Below are positions 23,707-36,937 of a stretch of DNA of 64,000 nt, piece by piece; the first letter of the stretch is position 1, and each line of letters begins with the position of its first letter. The notes below the pieces were generated by a model. It was not told the DNA's origin. It saw only the letters and a program-made list of their open reading frames with translations, and searched no databases. Source of the DNA: Drechslerella dactyloides (taxonomy: Eukaryota > Ascomycota > Orbiliomycetes > Orbiliales > Orbiliaceae); assembly GCA_020064725.1 (NCBI GenBank), contig JAGTWJ010000002.1, positions 2,914,001-2,978,000 on the forward strand, read 5' to 3'. The position numbers and the translations under genes are program-made.

Positions 23707-26399
23707 TGCGTGATGAATGTAGATATCCCTCGATAAGGACGCGGGAAAATCGGTTCACAGGTTAGTTGGGTGGTGAAGGCTGGTTGAACCGGAGACCAGC
23801 CCTTTTTATTCCCACGGTGATGCAATGGCCAATTTCTTGAGCCGAAGAAGGGAGACGTGTCAGCCGACGACGATGGCGCCGGTGTATATGTAATAAAGCG
23901 GAAGACCCGGCTGACCAAAAGCAGTAAGCCCGCCCACCCGAAGTGAAGAGACGAAATGCTGCTCGATCAAGTACTAGTCGAACGTTCGAGTAGGTAGTGG
24001 ACTGTGAAGGGCCGGATGGAGATACGGTGGATGCTTTAAAGTCGAATTGCAACGGTGACGAGGGTGGTCCGCAGAGGTGTTTCCCCGAGGGTTGAGCGAG
24101 ATAGCGGTCGATGATTCGTCCGGACAGCGGAGATGGATGGAAACGGCTGTTGGGAGAAGGGATGGCGAACGATCGAGGGAATAGGGCCACCTGTTTCCTG
24201 TTGCGTGGGCGAGGGGGAGGAGGAGACGAGACAGACACGCCGGCAGTGATGGTCGGAGGAGGAGCGGCGGCGGGCGCTTTCTAATTCCTGAAACGCACGT
24301 GGTGAAGTGTTGCAGGAGGAGATGGTAGGAAATGGAGGAGAGAGGAGAGGCAGCGAAGCTAGCGGACCGATGACGGTGAAGCCGTTGACGGCGGAGGTGG
24401 AGGTGGTGATGGTGGTGATGGTGGTGATGATGCGTAGCGGAGGGGGAGGAAGGGAAAGGGGAAGGAATTTTGTCGAGCCATGGCTTTAATGAAAGGTGGT
24501 GTGAATTATTATTTTGTGTGTCGAACCGGCATTCGTTAATGTGAGCGGGTTTAGACTTGCCTGCGAAGAGGGAAGGAATTTTGTGTGGTGTTCTCGCTAT
24601 CCTTCGCAGCTGGTGTTTTGCCTTTCACACGAAAAGTGGGCGATGCCGTTGGAAAGTGCGGTGGAAAGTGATTCTTATTGCCCCGGGGACACCCCCAGTC
24701 CGCTCACGGGGAGGGAGGGCTACCCTGCTCGGGGAGCTGCTCCCGGTGTGCTCCCGGTGTGCTCCGGGGTCTCTTTGGTGTCCGGGGAGGCTCCGGCCGG
24801 GGACGGGGGCCGGCTGCTCGTCCGGTTCCTGCGTTGTTGCGCCAAGCCCTCCCCATCGTGAGCTTCACCGACGTCCACCCTCATCACCATCTCCATCATC
24901 ACCGTCATCATCTCCATCATCGATGCGCATCTAGATACACCCCAGCTCGAATATGAACACATCGGTCAGTGTATATTCCTATACATCCCCAGATCGTTGC
25001 TCTGTTGTGATCCGGTCCCGTGTAGTAGGCACCAGCCATCACGCTCCCCTCCCCCCTTTCATCATCTGCTCTCGACGGCGCTATCGCCAGCCAATGTCCC
25101 TTGCAAGTCCGCGGCAGACGTAAATGTAAGTAAATGTAATGACCTGTAATCTCTGCTCGGGCTGGTACGCGGCCGTCGACTACTCCGTTCCCTCGCTTCT
25201 TGTACCTTCTCCTTCGCGCAGCCTCCGCATGTGGACTCCACGCCTCCGGCCAACTTGGCACCACCGTTCGCATAATCCGGCTGCGAAATACCCTCACCAC
25301 GGGGCTAGGCACGACCCGAAACAAGGAATGTTGTCAATGCCCTCTCGACCTGATGGCGGACCAGTCCCAGGCCTCCCCTTCCTTCAATCGTTGTCTCCTT
25401 CTGACTGGATGGACCTTGGCCTCGCTCGCATGCATCCAAACGGCCACCATCCGTCCGTTCATCCATCCATCCATCCACCATCGATGCCGTCGTATCGACA
25501 CGCAAAGGCCCGTCGTCTTCGCCAGCTGTGCATCCGTCGCGTGAGCGTATGATGTCCACCGGGGAAACCAGTGACACGGGTTGCACACAGACATACAGGC
25601 ATGGCATGGCATCGGCGCTGAGGCGAGGACCCTGGCAGCAACCCATCAGCCTCCTGGTCACCTGAGGCCCGGCTTCGACAGACTGCCCCTTCGAGACCAT
25701 GGTGAAGCGCCGACGCATGACCGCCTGCACGTTTGTGTCTGACCGCTACCGCATCCGAGCCTGGCTGAACACGCCCTCGACGGATCGGCACAGAACCGCT
25801 TGGAGACTGCCCCAAGCGCCCTTTTGGGACACCAATGCCGGTCGGATATAAGGAAAAAAGAAGGAGATTCGATTCAATTCTAGCCTCTCGATTAAAGCAC
25901 CACTGCCGTGCAGAAGAAACACACATGCACCGACGCTGTCGTCGGAAAGCCAGCAAATTATCTACAGACACCCGCCCCGTTCCGACTTGCCGAAGCTAAT
26001 ATTACCCTCGCCCGCCCGCCAACCACCTCACGATTCGATTCGTCCGTCCTCTAAGAAAGAGAAGGAGAGTGGAGACACGCACGCCCGATGCCACATGATG
26101 TCAAACTCGGCCATGTATTGTGCTCAGCTCCCGAATGTTCCACGTCAAACATCACGCGATTGTTCCTGAATCTGCGCGGATAAGGGAGCGTTGGCAAACA
26201 CCTGCATTCCAATATATCTTGACGCCACAACTCGTCAATCGGTCATTCCTGTGTCCAACCGTGTCTCGTAAACCAGACTGCCAATCCTGGGATCCGGATC
26301 CAACTCAATCCAAAGCTATTTCATCACGACCTCTTCACCTTCTTGCGCGTCTGTTGCTGCAAGCCAGATACCACGACGACGCGAAACAGGAAATGTAAT
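23707..26399. other. Intergenic region upstream of IES4, low-complexity tracts
   Basis: I find no credible gene. The region has a GTGATG/GGTGAT tract (about 24397-24432) and its rough reverse complement, a CATCACCATC-like tract (24880-24925). A short GC-rich direct repeat (CTCCCGGTGTG twice, about 24740-24765) and a GGAT/ATCC tract (25459-25481) are also present. The open frames are low-complexity. Confidence 0.45.
26262..26295 (+). repeat. Dispersed short repeat, TGTCTCGTAAACCAGA copy 1
   Basis: This copy reads TGTCTCGTAAACCAGACTG followed by CCAATCCTGGG. The extended similarity to the reversed copy at 49340-49374 (TGTCTCGTAAACCAGATG, CCAATCCTAGGG) shows a shared element rather than a chance 16-mer. 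No inverted partner was found close by. Confidence 0.75.
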
Positions 26400-29300
26400 T
26401 GATTTATTGTTGGCCAATCTCATATTTCCCCGTTTAGCCACGGGGCGAAGATCTCGGTTCCTATGTGGCGCGACGTCAATTGCCCAGATCCCTTTGCGCG
26501 CTCAAACCCCAATGGCCAGAGGGCAGTTTTTGCTCGCCAGCGCTACAGCTGTAAGCCGTATCTTTGGTACCTAGCGCGAATGATACGCGTTCGTCGTTCC
26601 ATCGAACACATGTTTTTCGATCGAATTCGCTGTGTCGAGACATCATGGTGGAATTTGTGTCAATGCTAGCATCAAGACCCGCTGGCTCCGCATGAGATCC
26701 CTCGTAAATCCGTAGATGCCATTGTCTTCTGCCGTACCCAGCTTGATTCATGAACTGACGAGTAACCTCGTTGTGATTGGAGGTCTTGTTCAATTGCCAA
26801 CTATCAGGAATTTAAGATCCTTTTCATGATTGAGCTGCCATAATGGATCTATAGTTGCCTCTAGGTGATGATAAGGCTTACCTTCTCTGCTGTCCCAATG
26901 TCTGCATGCCCATATTTACTCCCAGCTTGAGTATCTCTATTGAGATTTGGTAATTTTGGATCATAGTCCAATAATCTTCAGTATCTGGTTATCTAGCTCT
27001 CTGCTTCCTAGCCATACCGCTTTGATAACACGGGTAGCTTCCTTGGTTCGTAGACCTAAGAGCATATCGCTTGATGAGGCGAAAGTCGATTGTAGCTCGC
27101 CCGGCATATTCGACTACGCTCCAACGGTATTGACTTCAGAATGCCTCCTCTCACGATTAAAGCTTGGATCCTCACAAGGTGACCGATCTCACAGGCTCGT
27201 TTTAACATTTAAAACGGACTGAAGATAATAGCATAAATCCTTTCGGGATATCAGAGTCAACCATGGTTAAATATGACGTGTATGTTAACGTGGGTAGCTT
27301 CGATGCATGAGTCGATCCTTGATAATCGAGTCTTCATCTCGAACTCAAGAGACGAGTGGCCTTGCCATGTCCTGAGAATGAGCGTGTTGATGTATATAGG
27401 CTTGAACTCATTCGACGATAGCAAAATGCGTGCAAATGCGTATTTCCATCGTCGATATATGCATAAATCGGCAGTGTCGACAGATGGTGCTACAGAAGCG
27501 GAAAATACCCTGCAATCTTCATCCCTTGGAAAGAGTCAACTGTAGCAAGGAACTGGTTGATTCATGATGTTTTACCAATTAATTCTTTCTTCCTGCGTAT
27601 CACCAGTAGCATATTGTTGAATCCGATGCCGAGTGAAGTTCGATCATCAAATCCCTCTAGATAATATCCAGTCCATAACAACAGTTCTTCGCTGGATAAA
27701 CCAATTGTCGGTTCACAGGTTGCATGTGAGCTTTGAGTACGGCGAGGATGTGCTCAACATATCTGAACGTCGAATAGGTTGACGCCAGCAGTATTTAATC
27801 GAATCCATAATCGTCAGGACGTTCGCGATTCTCCGCCTTCATGGTCTTTTTCAATAGCAGCCTACTATGATGCATACGTTCTTGCTGAGAGTGATCAGAC
27901 GAATCATATTGTGAGAAGGTACCGCTCGACCTAACATCGCATCGTGGTTTCTTGCAATGGTATTGTATTGACCGACTTTCATATATGCGTATGTCTTCTG
28001 TAGTTTTGCAGTCACATGTAAGCCTCGTGCACGGTACTCTACTGGCGTCGGCTGATCGATATATGGAATCCCCATAGAGACTATATTTCGGCGTCCTGAT
28101 TTGTATATCTCATAGCCAGTGCGGAAGTTTTGTTGAGATCTGAAGCCGTGCTCTCTAGATGTACTGGTGGTTCTTCCTGAGCCGTAAAACCGGGGCTTGT
28201 TGTACATGTATATCTTGTCTCCACGGACCGGATGTTGAGCATTGATGCATGATAGCGACGCAGTGGTCCCTCTGAGTTTTGGACTTCATCAGGAGCAAAA
28301 TTTGTTGGACCTCTATATCGTCCGTAATCCTCATATGACTTTAAAAATGCAGTCTTAGTGCCTCGTGATCGGGTTTGACCGCGTTTCGCCATAGCGTTCC
28401 ATATATAACCAGACGAAGTTTGAAAGTTCATGTACGGAACCGAGGGTCTTGGTGAAAAGGCCTCAAAATATATAGGTATCATGTCCCAGCAGGTGTGCAT
28501 AAAGTAGCCTAACTATCTTCTTAGCCATGTGCGGCCGCTGTGTTCCGCTTTGGGTGGCTTCATATAGACAATTCAGCCAACCGAGGCTATTGCCATCATT
28601 TATATATACTTAAATAGCGATGATGGCTCTTGCATGGAAATTTGGGTTTCTGGGATTTCGTCATTTCGAAGATAGTGTCCGTAGTGCATCCCGGCTGCCC
28701 AGCAAACCCCTTTAGATGGTACATATAAAAATTGTCCGGTATGAAGCGAATAGCTCTGAGCTTCCGCAGGACTTGTGTGATATCGTTGCTGAAATATTGG
28801 TCTGCCATCTCGACTGAAGGTTCCCCTGCTGTCAATGTCGTCCGCGACTGCGGCAGCATGATTGACGAGCTCCGTGTGTTTTGTTGAGTCATTTCATAGC
28901 TGTCAGGATAGTAGTGATATGCTCATTGCCTTTGGGTCCGGCCATGGCTATGGACCTGTGAAAGCTGGCGATGCATATGGGTCGTCGGTTTGGCATGTAC
29001 TCATCTTCATGAGGGATGCATCCACCAGGCTTTAAGAACTGGTGTAATCACACAAGCGGGCTAGACATGTTTCAGTTGGGTTGGAATCGCTGGGGATTGG
29101 TATAGTGTAGAGGGGATCCATTGCATGCTTGCGGAGGCCATAGTGCTTAATACCACATGGGCTCCTCTGGTATTCATCTGGTATATACCTAGGTATATCA
29201 GGTATTGAGATAGCTTGATAATCGGTCCAAGGTTGTTTGCATTTGTTTGCTTCTATCTCTGGTCCTAATAGACTGGTGGAGCCGAGGTCCGGAACTGAAG

Positions 29301-32300
29301 GGTTGGTGTCAGACGTCTCGATTATGGATGAACGTCTCAGGTAATTCCATGATTCGGTGGTGTAGTTATTGACGTACTTGACTGTCCCAAATAAATCGTC
29401 CCCTCTCGTTAATAGTTGGTCCAATGAGCATAGACATGAGTAATGCGTACCCTGTGTGAAGTTTAAGAGACATCCAATATATCCTGGCTCTCTAGATCCT
29501 TATCTCTCAGTTTTCGTCATAGAATATCGAAGGTGCACATTGAATATGTCTATGATCGCATTTCATAAGTTTCGTGATCCATAGTGTTTGAGATTTCTCC
29601 GTCGGCGCATTGGGGTATTTGATTTCCTCGATTTTGTCGAGCGTCCCCTGGGTTACTCTTCAGACTTGGATGGTGGAGGGTTGGGAATGACCGCGAAAGG
29701 AACATGAGGGATCCTCTTGATTATTTGCCTTTCAAGGGCCTCCACAGAAACGGCGGCGCAGAGGCGTCTGTGGCGGGCACATCGCCTTCGTCTTCCTGTA
29801 CGGCTTTAACTCTAGATCTGAGAGGTGTTGATACGAAATTTGTACTGAGAGTCATGAGGTGGCATGCTCTGCTATTGCCAATACGATCATCAAGCTTAAC
29901 GCAAAGTAGGATGAGCACCCGAGATTCACATATATATATATCCCATTCAGCAGCCGCAGTATTCGAACCTGGTATTGATTTATGCGCTGTAAACGTGTCC
30001 TATCAGGGACCCGCAAGACTAGCCTGTCTTGCATCTGGGATAGCAAGTGGAGCGACAGAGACTTTTATATTCTTTATGACGTGTATAGATATGTGTGCAT
30101 AGACTCTCTCGAGTACTTTGTTCAAAAGTGGTATATCGTTCATGGCCCTTCCCTTGCGCGGGCTTGTTGGTTGGCGTCTTCAAGTTGGTCGGTATTATTA
30201 TATATAAGCGGCGATGCATCGATAGCTCTTCCGCAGATATTTTCATTCTGATCTTGGAAGTTTCGAAAGAATAGCTCGACCAAGTGATCGCATATTTTCG
30301 CGCTGATGTCTAGACGTCTACATTAATACAAGCCAAGTAGTCAGCTACGTGTCCCCTGTGACTTGTCAGTCAGGACTAGGGCACTTACTAGCTTTGGCGG
30401 AGTGAAGACCTATAGCCATCGTACGTCAGGACAAAGCTTGGGCGAGCAGCTTAGCTTTGGTACATGTCATTAGTATTAGAACGCGTTAACGCAGTGTCTT
30501 CGAATGCATCGGATGCGGCTTGACTCTATGGAGACCCTATAACTTGTTCATTGGTAATCACAGGAGGACTTGGTCTCATGGGAGGACTGGCCTTCTCCAA
30601 GATACGACGTATACGCGTACCGTTATGGAACATGTGATGTCGATCATCTTTTCTTTTCCAGGTGCCTAGATACTGCCAGGTTCGATAGCGTATAGCAGCA
30701 TTCGTCTTGGATTGCGATGTGTAACTGATCTTGATTATATATAAGGCATGTTTTGAACTTGCATTTACCGAAGGTAATGGTAGCTCTACTGGTCAACATT
30801 CCCCAGGTGCAAGAATCTCCATTCTTTGCTTCTAGCGGGAAGCAAAGAATATCAGTAGCTGAAGACTTAGAACATGCGTAAGCGCGTGAGGCCGCTGACG
30901 TTTCGTGCCTTCCATATCTCGACGTTTCCAGTGCTGTTAATGATTTCGTAGGATGTATACTGAGTTTTAGAAGGCAGGATATATATGTTCATATGCTGAG
31001 GCTGTAAGCTGACATATTCAAGTTGATGGTAGAATCTTTGACGCATAGGATTGGGCTGGTCCAATAAGACTATTTCATTGCCCTAGAAAAGAGTAACGTT
31101 ATAACCATTAGCATATGCGCAGGGCTATGAACCATACGCCAGTCACAGCATGTTTTCGAGTCGCTTCTTCAGACGTATCGGAATCGCAAGATGAAGCCAG
31201 TATGGCACGTTTTCGGTAGCCGTGTGTATTCTGTGACCATAGGAGTTTGGGATCTATGGTATCGACATTGGTCTATAGCGCCTGGCATTTGGGCTGACGG
31301 TAAAGCTGGATTCAGTATGTACAAGTACTGAAAAACGTCGATGTTTACCTATTCTCATGTTATTGTCACCCAGGAGTTTGTATTGCCGTTATGAGCATGC
31401 TCAGCTTGACATGGTAGGTGCAATTTCCTAAGCAACGTTCGAGGGACGCCCTAAGCATCTCTCCCGTGCTCCATGTAGTGGCATGAAAGTGAAAATATAG
31501 CCGTCTGATCAAGGGGCAAGCGTTAGCAGGATTGGCAGCGCGGGTAGGACAGACTAGCTATAACTCTCTTGCAGTGGTACATCATGCATCATTGTTTGGT
31601 CTTAAATTCTCAACTGATGGCTTAGGCATGATATCGGAAGTAATATTCAATGCCCTGGATCTAGACCTACCACGTTTTTTAAAGAGTATATATCATGTTT
31701 GACTCTACGCATGAAGTTAAGAGAAAGCGTGCTGAAGTCGTAGATAGGTACCATAGCCTGAGAGTTGTTGCTCCGGAAGGAGATTAGGGTGGGAAAGCTG
31801 AAGAGTATTATATTATATATAGGCTGAGAAGGTGTATACGCGTCGATGATAGCAGGCTAGGGCTGCCGGCTGCAGCGAAGAGAGGCGGTCAAAAGCTGGC
31901 ATTACGCGTATACAGGTGAACCGCTATATTTGCAATGGCGTTTTCTGAGCTACGCGATGAGCTGATCTTCGGAATCATGATATCACGATCGTGGTGTTTC
32001 TGGTCTCGCAATTTCTGGTTTTAATATGATCCCGAGGATGGCGTTTTGCATATATATTTGTTAGTCGATAGAAAGATTTAGGCGTATGCTAGCCGCTCAT
32101 GGGGATGTCAAGTTTTGGACGCGCATTAGTAAGGGAGGGAAGGACCGGCGCATGTATCCTTTGCTGTTTGCACGCTTCATATATAGGCTATAGGTAAGTA
32201 TGTGAAATATATATTTATGGCCTGGTCAAGCTCGTAAAAATTGCCTAGAAAGGATGAGCGGAGAGAGAGAAGGATGGTGGAGAGTCAAGCAGCTTACAGT

Positions 32301-32809
32301 CAACTTTATATAGGTGTGATGACTAAGCTTGCTTGTCGTCTCGGCCAGACTCTGGAAGTTTATAGAAGATTGGAGTGTCTGTGCTCAGCTTCACATTCCA
32401 TGAATTTCATTGCCTAGGTTGACAGGTGCAACTGTCTAATATTTCTTACAACAGCTGTCATCTATATCTCTTGATATCAGGCAGCCAGTCCCAAGTTGCT
32501 ATGCATAGTTGCTTCAAAGCTAGATATGAGACTAGAGCATACGGTGCTCATGACGAGGTTAACGCCGGTTGTAGCTGATGTTCAACATGTTGCTTGTCGA
32601 CATGTCGACATAATAGCCTGGTGAGACCATAATTACTAATATTTCCGCTTGTGCTGCATCACCATAAAACCACCTTCATTTTATTCTCTATGAGTCTAGG
32701 AAGTTCTGAAAGTCGAATAAAAACGTCATTAATATAACTTTACGCCTTTTTCTATCTTACATAATTCAAACCGCCTCCTTACATTCTACAACAACTAGTA
32801 CAGTAAAGC
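26400..32809. other. AT-rich gene-poor block
   Basis: About 6.4 kb without a gene I can support. TATATA strings and TpA steps are frequent and open frames rarely exceed 100 codons. Four consecutive minus-strand frames (27851-28207, 28081-28500, 28596-28892, 29032-29424) have somewhat protein-like composition. They may be remnants of an old gene or repeat, but none has a recognisable motif. The block ends at the subtilisin gene. It could be a repeat-induced point mutation (RIP)-type compartment. Confidence 0.5.
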
Positions 32810-34431
32810 TTAAGCGGTGCCCCGTATTCCATTGCTCAACATGATCTGCCCTCCTCGAGAGCCCCGAATCTGAACTCTAGCTGCACTGGACAGAAGGAGC
32901 TGCTTCATACCCGCCGGATTCAATTTCAGATTCGGGTTCTTAATCAACATATCAGCCAACAAGCCAGTCACAGCAGGACAGGCCATCGACGTTCCCTGAA
33001 TGACATTGGTACCCCTAGATCCCAGTTTGTCAGAACCAACTTTCACTAACAGTATATGCATTGGCTAGGTGTGAATTAACTTACTGTGGTCCATTATTCC
33101 AGGTGCTGAGCACTTGGGTCCCCGGCGCGTGGATATCAACGCAGTTACCAAAGTTGGAGAAGCTGGCCTTGCTATCATTGATATCTGTCGCACCCACAGA
33201 GATGATGGGGATCTGTCGTGAGAAGCCTGCCGGGTTGAAGCCGCATGCATCGGTGTTGTCGTTTCCTGCAGCAACAGAGACATGGATACCAGCTTGCGTG
33301 GCCTTCTGGAGCATCATGAGCATGCTCTGTGGAGTACCCTTGCCGCCCAGAGACATGCTGATAATGGAACCTGTTGGCGGAGAACACAGTTAGTCGCTGT
33401 AAGCTAAAGTTATGCATATCGTATGAGCTTACCTCTAAAGTTGGCTTGACCCTTCTGCTGGTTGTGTCGCTGGACCGCTGCATCAATCCCCTGCAGGACG
33501 GCGGCGAAACTACCGCGACCCTTAGGCTCCAGAACCTTCACGTTCAGCAAGTTGACATTCTTCGCGGCGCCATAGGTCTTGGACCCGACAGTTCCAGCTG
33601 TATGCGTTCTACACAAGATAACTGTTAGCTCCGCACATATATTACCTGGACCTGGAGCGACGGCACTTACCCGTGACCTTCATTGTCCCGTCCATCATCT
33701 CTGAAAGCACTGAATACTGTCTTTGCACGGCCACCGAAGTCTTGATGCTGCGTGTTCATCCCTGTGTCCAGCATATACACATCCACACCAGAGCCTGCCG
33801 TGTTTTGGAACGCATAATTGAATCCCAATCCGCCAACTTTTCGTCCGTTCGGGTTGATACGGTTAGGTGTGCTGATCCGAGCAATATTCCACGGCGCATT
33901 CTGCTGCTGCGCGACTTGCGCCTGCTGACGCTTGGTCAGCGGGCCAACCTGGAAGTCGAAACTGGCAACAGTCATGTTCCCAGGCTCCGACTGCACGATC
34001 GCGGGAATATCGACCACACTGTTCGGCTCGATGATCGCAACATTATCCGAGCCGCCCAAATCGCCTGCTTCCGATGAGCGTAGCCGCATCGTGAACGCAC
34101 GCATGCTAAGACCGAAGGTACGCACTTCGCCAACCTGCTTGCCGTACGAGTACTCGGGTGCCTCCTGTGCTCGCAAAGTAGCATCGGTGGTATCGAAACC
34201 CATCTCCTCGAAGATATCGGGCCACGGGCGGGTTTCATTGTTGGCCATGATGACAATGTAGTTGTCTTCGGGGTCCACGCTTTGCGGCGTGCCTGGCAGT
34301 GCTCTCCGCACACGTCTGGATGAGGCTGCACGCTTGACCACAACTCCACTGGGCGGAGATGCTGTTGGCGCCGCGAAGGTAGCCGGAACGGCTAGGAGGA
34401 GGCAGGTGGAGATGAGGGTTGAGTACTTCAT
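32810..34431 (-). CDS. Secreted subtilisin-like serine protease (S8A, proteinase K type), 475 aa
   Basis: Four exons (34431-33671, 33608-33433, 33370-33085, 33014-32810) sum to 476 codons. A signal peptide (MKYSTLISTCLLLAVPATFA) is followed by an I9-type propeptide (DNYIVIMANN ... VAIIEPNSVV). The mature enzyme begins near APWNIARIS. The catalytic triad is complete: Asp222 in DVYMLDTGMN, His253 in EGHGTHTAGT, and Ser417 in GTSMACP, with oxyanion-hole Asn349 in VAAGNDN. The family degrades extracellular proteins in nutrition or host interaction. Cys in GTSMACP replaces the more common Thr. A TATATATA motif lies about 220 bp upstream (34650-34662). The gene sits on the border of the AT-rich block. 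Confidence 0.95.
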
Positions 34432-36676
34432 GATCCTGGAGTTGTAAAATCGATTACGGAAGAATATCGCACAGCGACGAACAATGTCTAGCCACAGGCT
34501 AAGATAGAAGGGAAACAATAAAAGATAATGAACGACGGAGAATTGAAAAAGGGAATCGGGAACCGGCCCGTAAAAAGATGCTATCGAGGTAACTGAGAGA
34601 AAGCGGGAAGTTTCCTGAACTCTGACGAAGAAACCTGACAGGATATGCAGACGTATATATACATGCCGTAGGGTAGGAGTCAGGTGTCCATATGTGTCGC
34701 GCGATCGCTTCTCTTCTAGCTTCTATACATGTACTAGGACAGAAAAGGTCTAAGGACGAGACATGCCCCTCCTCAATGACATCTTGACCCGCGTCGGGTA
34801 TGCCGGCGGGAACTTCTGTAAGTGTCTACGCCTCACCCATGGATTCGCGACCCATGGGCCGTAAATTGATCGAAGGGTTCTGGAAGCGCTAGTATACTAC
34901 CGTAGTTCACACATGTATATTGTTTTAGATTTGGTTATGCATTTGCATATTTAGAGCCTCCTGAATTTTGAATCTCACCACTCCTAAAATCCAGGCTCAC
35001 AGGGGCTCACAGGTTTGTGCAACCTGTCAAGCAAGCCTTCAGCTGGATGGAACCCAGGACGCCCAGAGGCTGTAGAGCCAGAAAATAGCCCTTCCATTCG
35101 CCTCCGCTGCCCAGAAATGGACATTCTGTCGCCCCGTTAGCACTCTCGGTGTCATAATACGGTCGTTGGCCGTGAGGTTTGGCGTTGTATGTCGTTGAGA
35201 CTCGGGGTGACACGAAACAAAGCCAGGCGCCGCACGTCCCGACTCCAGGCCTTGGCGCTACACCTGCAACGCCCCAACGCAGGCCAACGGGAGCTAGACA
35301 GGCCCATTCACGAAGGCTAGCTGAATTGCCTTGGTTCCACGCAAAGCGCTCTTCGTGATACGTTCGGATAATTACTCAGTTTTTGAGTAACCTGCCTCAA
35401 TTCTCGAGAGCTCGCATGCGACCGCACATACCTTAAGATGCGTGTATGCGTATATGCATCTCATGCCTTTCGCTGGTCCCAGCCTAGCCGGCTAGCCTCA
35501 ACACCAGCCATCCCAGACTAAGGACCAACGTACGGGAACGAGGGCATGCGCATCTATCCAACCATCCATTGAGGTTAAGACCACAGGTGCCTGGCCCCTT
35601 GTCTTGTGTTCGCGAGCTTGGTTTAACATTTAGAATAGATATAGATTCTGTGGAAATGTTTGATTTCAATCAAGAAGGAGTTAATCCAAAGCTTTGCTTT
35701 GGCTTGCCGAGAATCTCGCTTTTGATACGCATTGATTTAAATCTCCACGTGCACGTGATATGGTATTGGAAGGATATTGCCGCGTATATAAACGTCGAAC
35801 GCTTATTTAGTATACCACGTGGACCTGTTGATGGCTTCAAATCTGCCTAGCATTGACACGCCGTGTAATGAATCTATACGTATTGATTCATCCTGCGTGG
35901 TAGAGAAACCTTCTGGGCATCAAGCCTTTTACCTGTCCAAACTACTTCTTAAATCGTAAATTAGGAAGACTGGAAGGCCCGCGAAGGATTCAGCGCTATG
36001 AATAGGAAGTTTTACAAACATCTTATAAAACTTATTGATGGCCTAGACGAAACTACAACATTGACCGTTGTCTCATGAACCAGAAGCATTGACCGGGAAT
36101 GCATCTACTATTCGGTGAGACCTAGTAACAAGCTAGAATTCAAAGGCTGGTTACAAGCCTCGATTGTAAATCTTGTCGTTCTCGACATCATGTCTCTAGA
36201 GCATAGCAGGCTGCAGCCACCATGTTATCGATGAATGGAGATATATATATGTATATTAAGGTTGTGCTGCAGAGTTCCTATATAGTTTTGGCTGGACATC
36301 TTATACGCGTAGTAGTCTCGAGGCCAGACTTGCTATGCATAGATATATTGCAACAGCAAGCCTAGTTTCCTCTCTCAAAACATAATAACGGCACAATGAC
36401 AATGCCACCACCGAATCATTATTTTGAGCTTATTAATGGTCCGTCGCGGCGCGCAGTTTATCTGCCTTGTACCACCCAAGCTCTACGCATATACTCCGCT
36501 GATGGCGTTCAGAGTTGAAAATTAAAAATCCTGATACCCGTCCGTAAGCGCCTCGCTCGATTACGCTAATATACCCGAGATCAGATCTGCAGACGCATAG
36601 CCACCGCCCCCATTAACCCCTCATTTCCCCACACGCATGACCTTCGATTCATCGGTAGGAAAGAAGAATCAATCCA
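34432..36676. other. Intergenic, mostly AT-rich
   Basis: Upstream flank of the subtilisin gene, then AT-rich sequence with only short frames. A GC-richer patch lies at 35200-35330. No gene or RNA signature was found. Confidence 0.5.
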
Positions 36677-36937
36677 ATGGACCCCATCTCCGCCTTGTAC
36701 TTGATCGCGGCCGCCTGCGCTGCGTCCGCGGGCACAACCTTCGTCATCAGCTACCGTGCTGCCACTGCCGCCTCGAAAATCGCTGCAGCTGTAACCCACG
36801 TCGGCGACGCGCTAGGCCTGATAGGCGCGGCCATTGCTATCTTGACAATCTTTCTCTTCTGTCGGGGAATCATGCAGATGATTGCGCTGTGTCGGAAGTC
36901 AGCACGGCCGGTGCATGGCCAACTCGGGATGGATTGA
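36677..36937 (+). CDS. Small hydrophobic protein, 86 aa (candidate)
   Basis: A single-exon frame starts MDPISALYLIAAACAASAG and contains two long hydrophobic stretches (about residues 5-25 and 42-66), followed by a short basic tail. The opening MDPISAL is reminiscent of the first residues of fungal STAND/NLR-type proteins (MDPLSALGLAA type), whose N-terminal domain this could be in isolation. The resemblance is short and the residues that follow are more membrane-like. There is no neighbouring NACHT or repeat domain. It could also be a chance frame. Function unknown. Confidence 0.4.
   Translation: MDPISALYLIAAACAASAGTTFVISYRAATAASKIAAAVTHVGDALGLIGAAIAILTIFLFCRGIMQMIALCRKSARPVHGQLGMD

Noticed and set aside
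23762..24238. 158-codon minus-strand frame upstream of IES4
   Set aside because: Pro/Ser/Arg-rich, no motif, and in the expected 5' region of IES4.
25459..25971. 170-codon minus-strand frame
   Set aside because: No recognisable domain, overlaps several other frames and a microsatellite; probably chance.
32810..34431. Cys in place of Thr in the subtilisin GTSMA(T)P motif taken as inactivation
   Set aside because: The nucleophile Ser, His, Asp and oxyanion Asn are all intact; this neighbour position varies.
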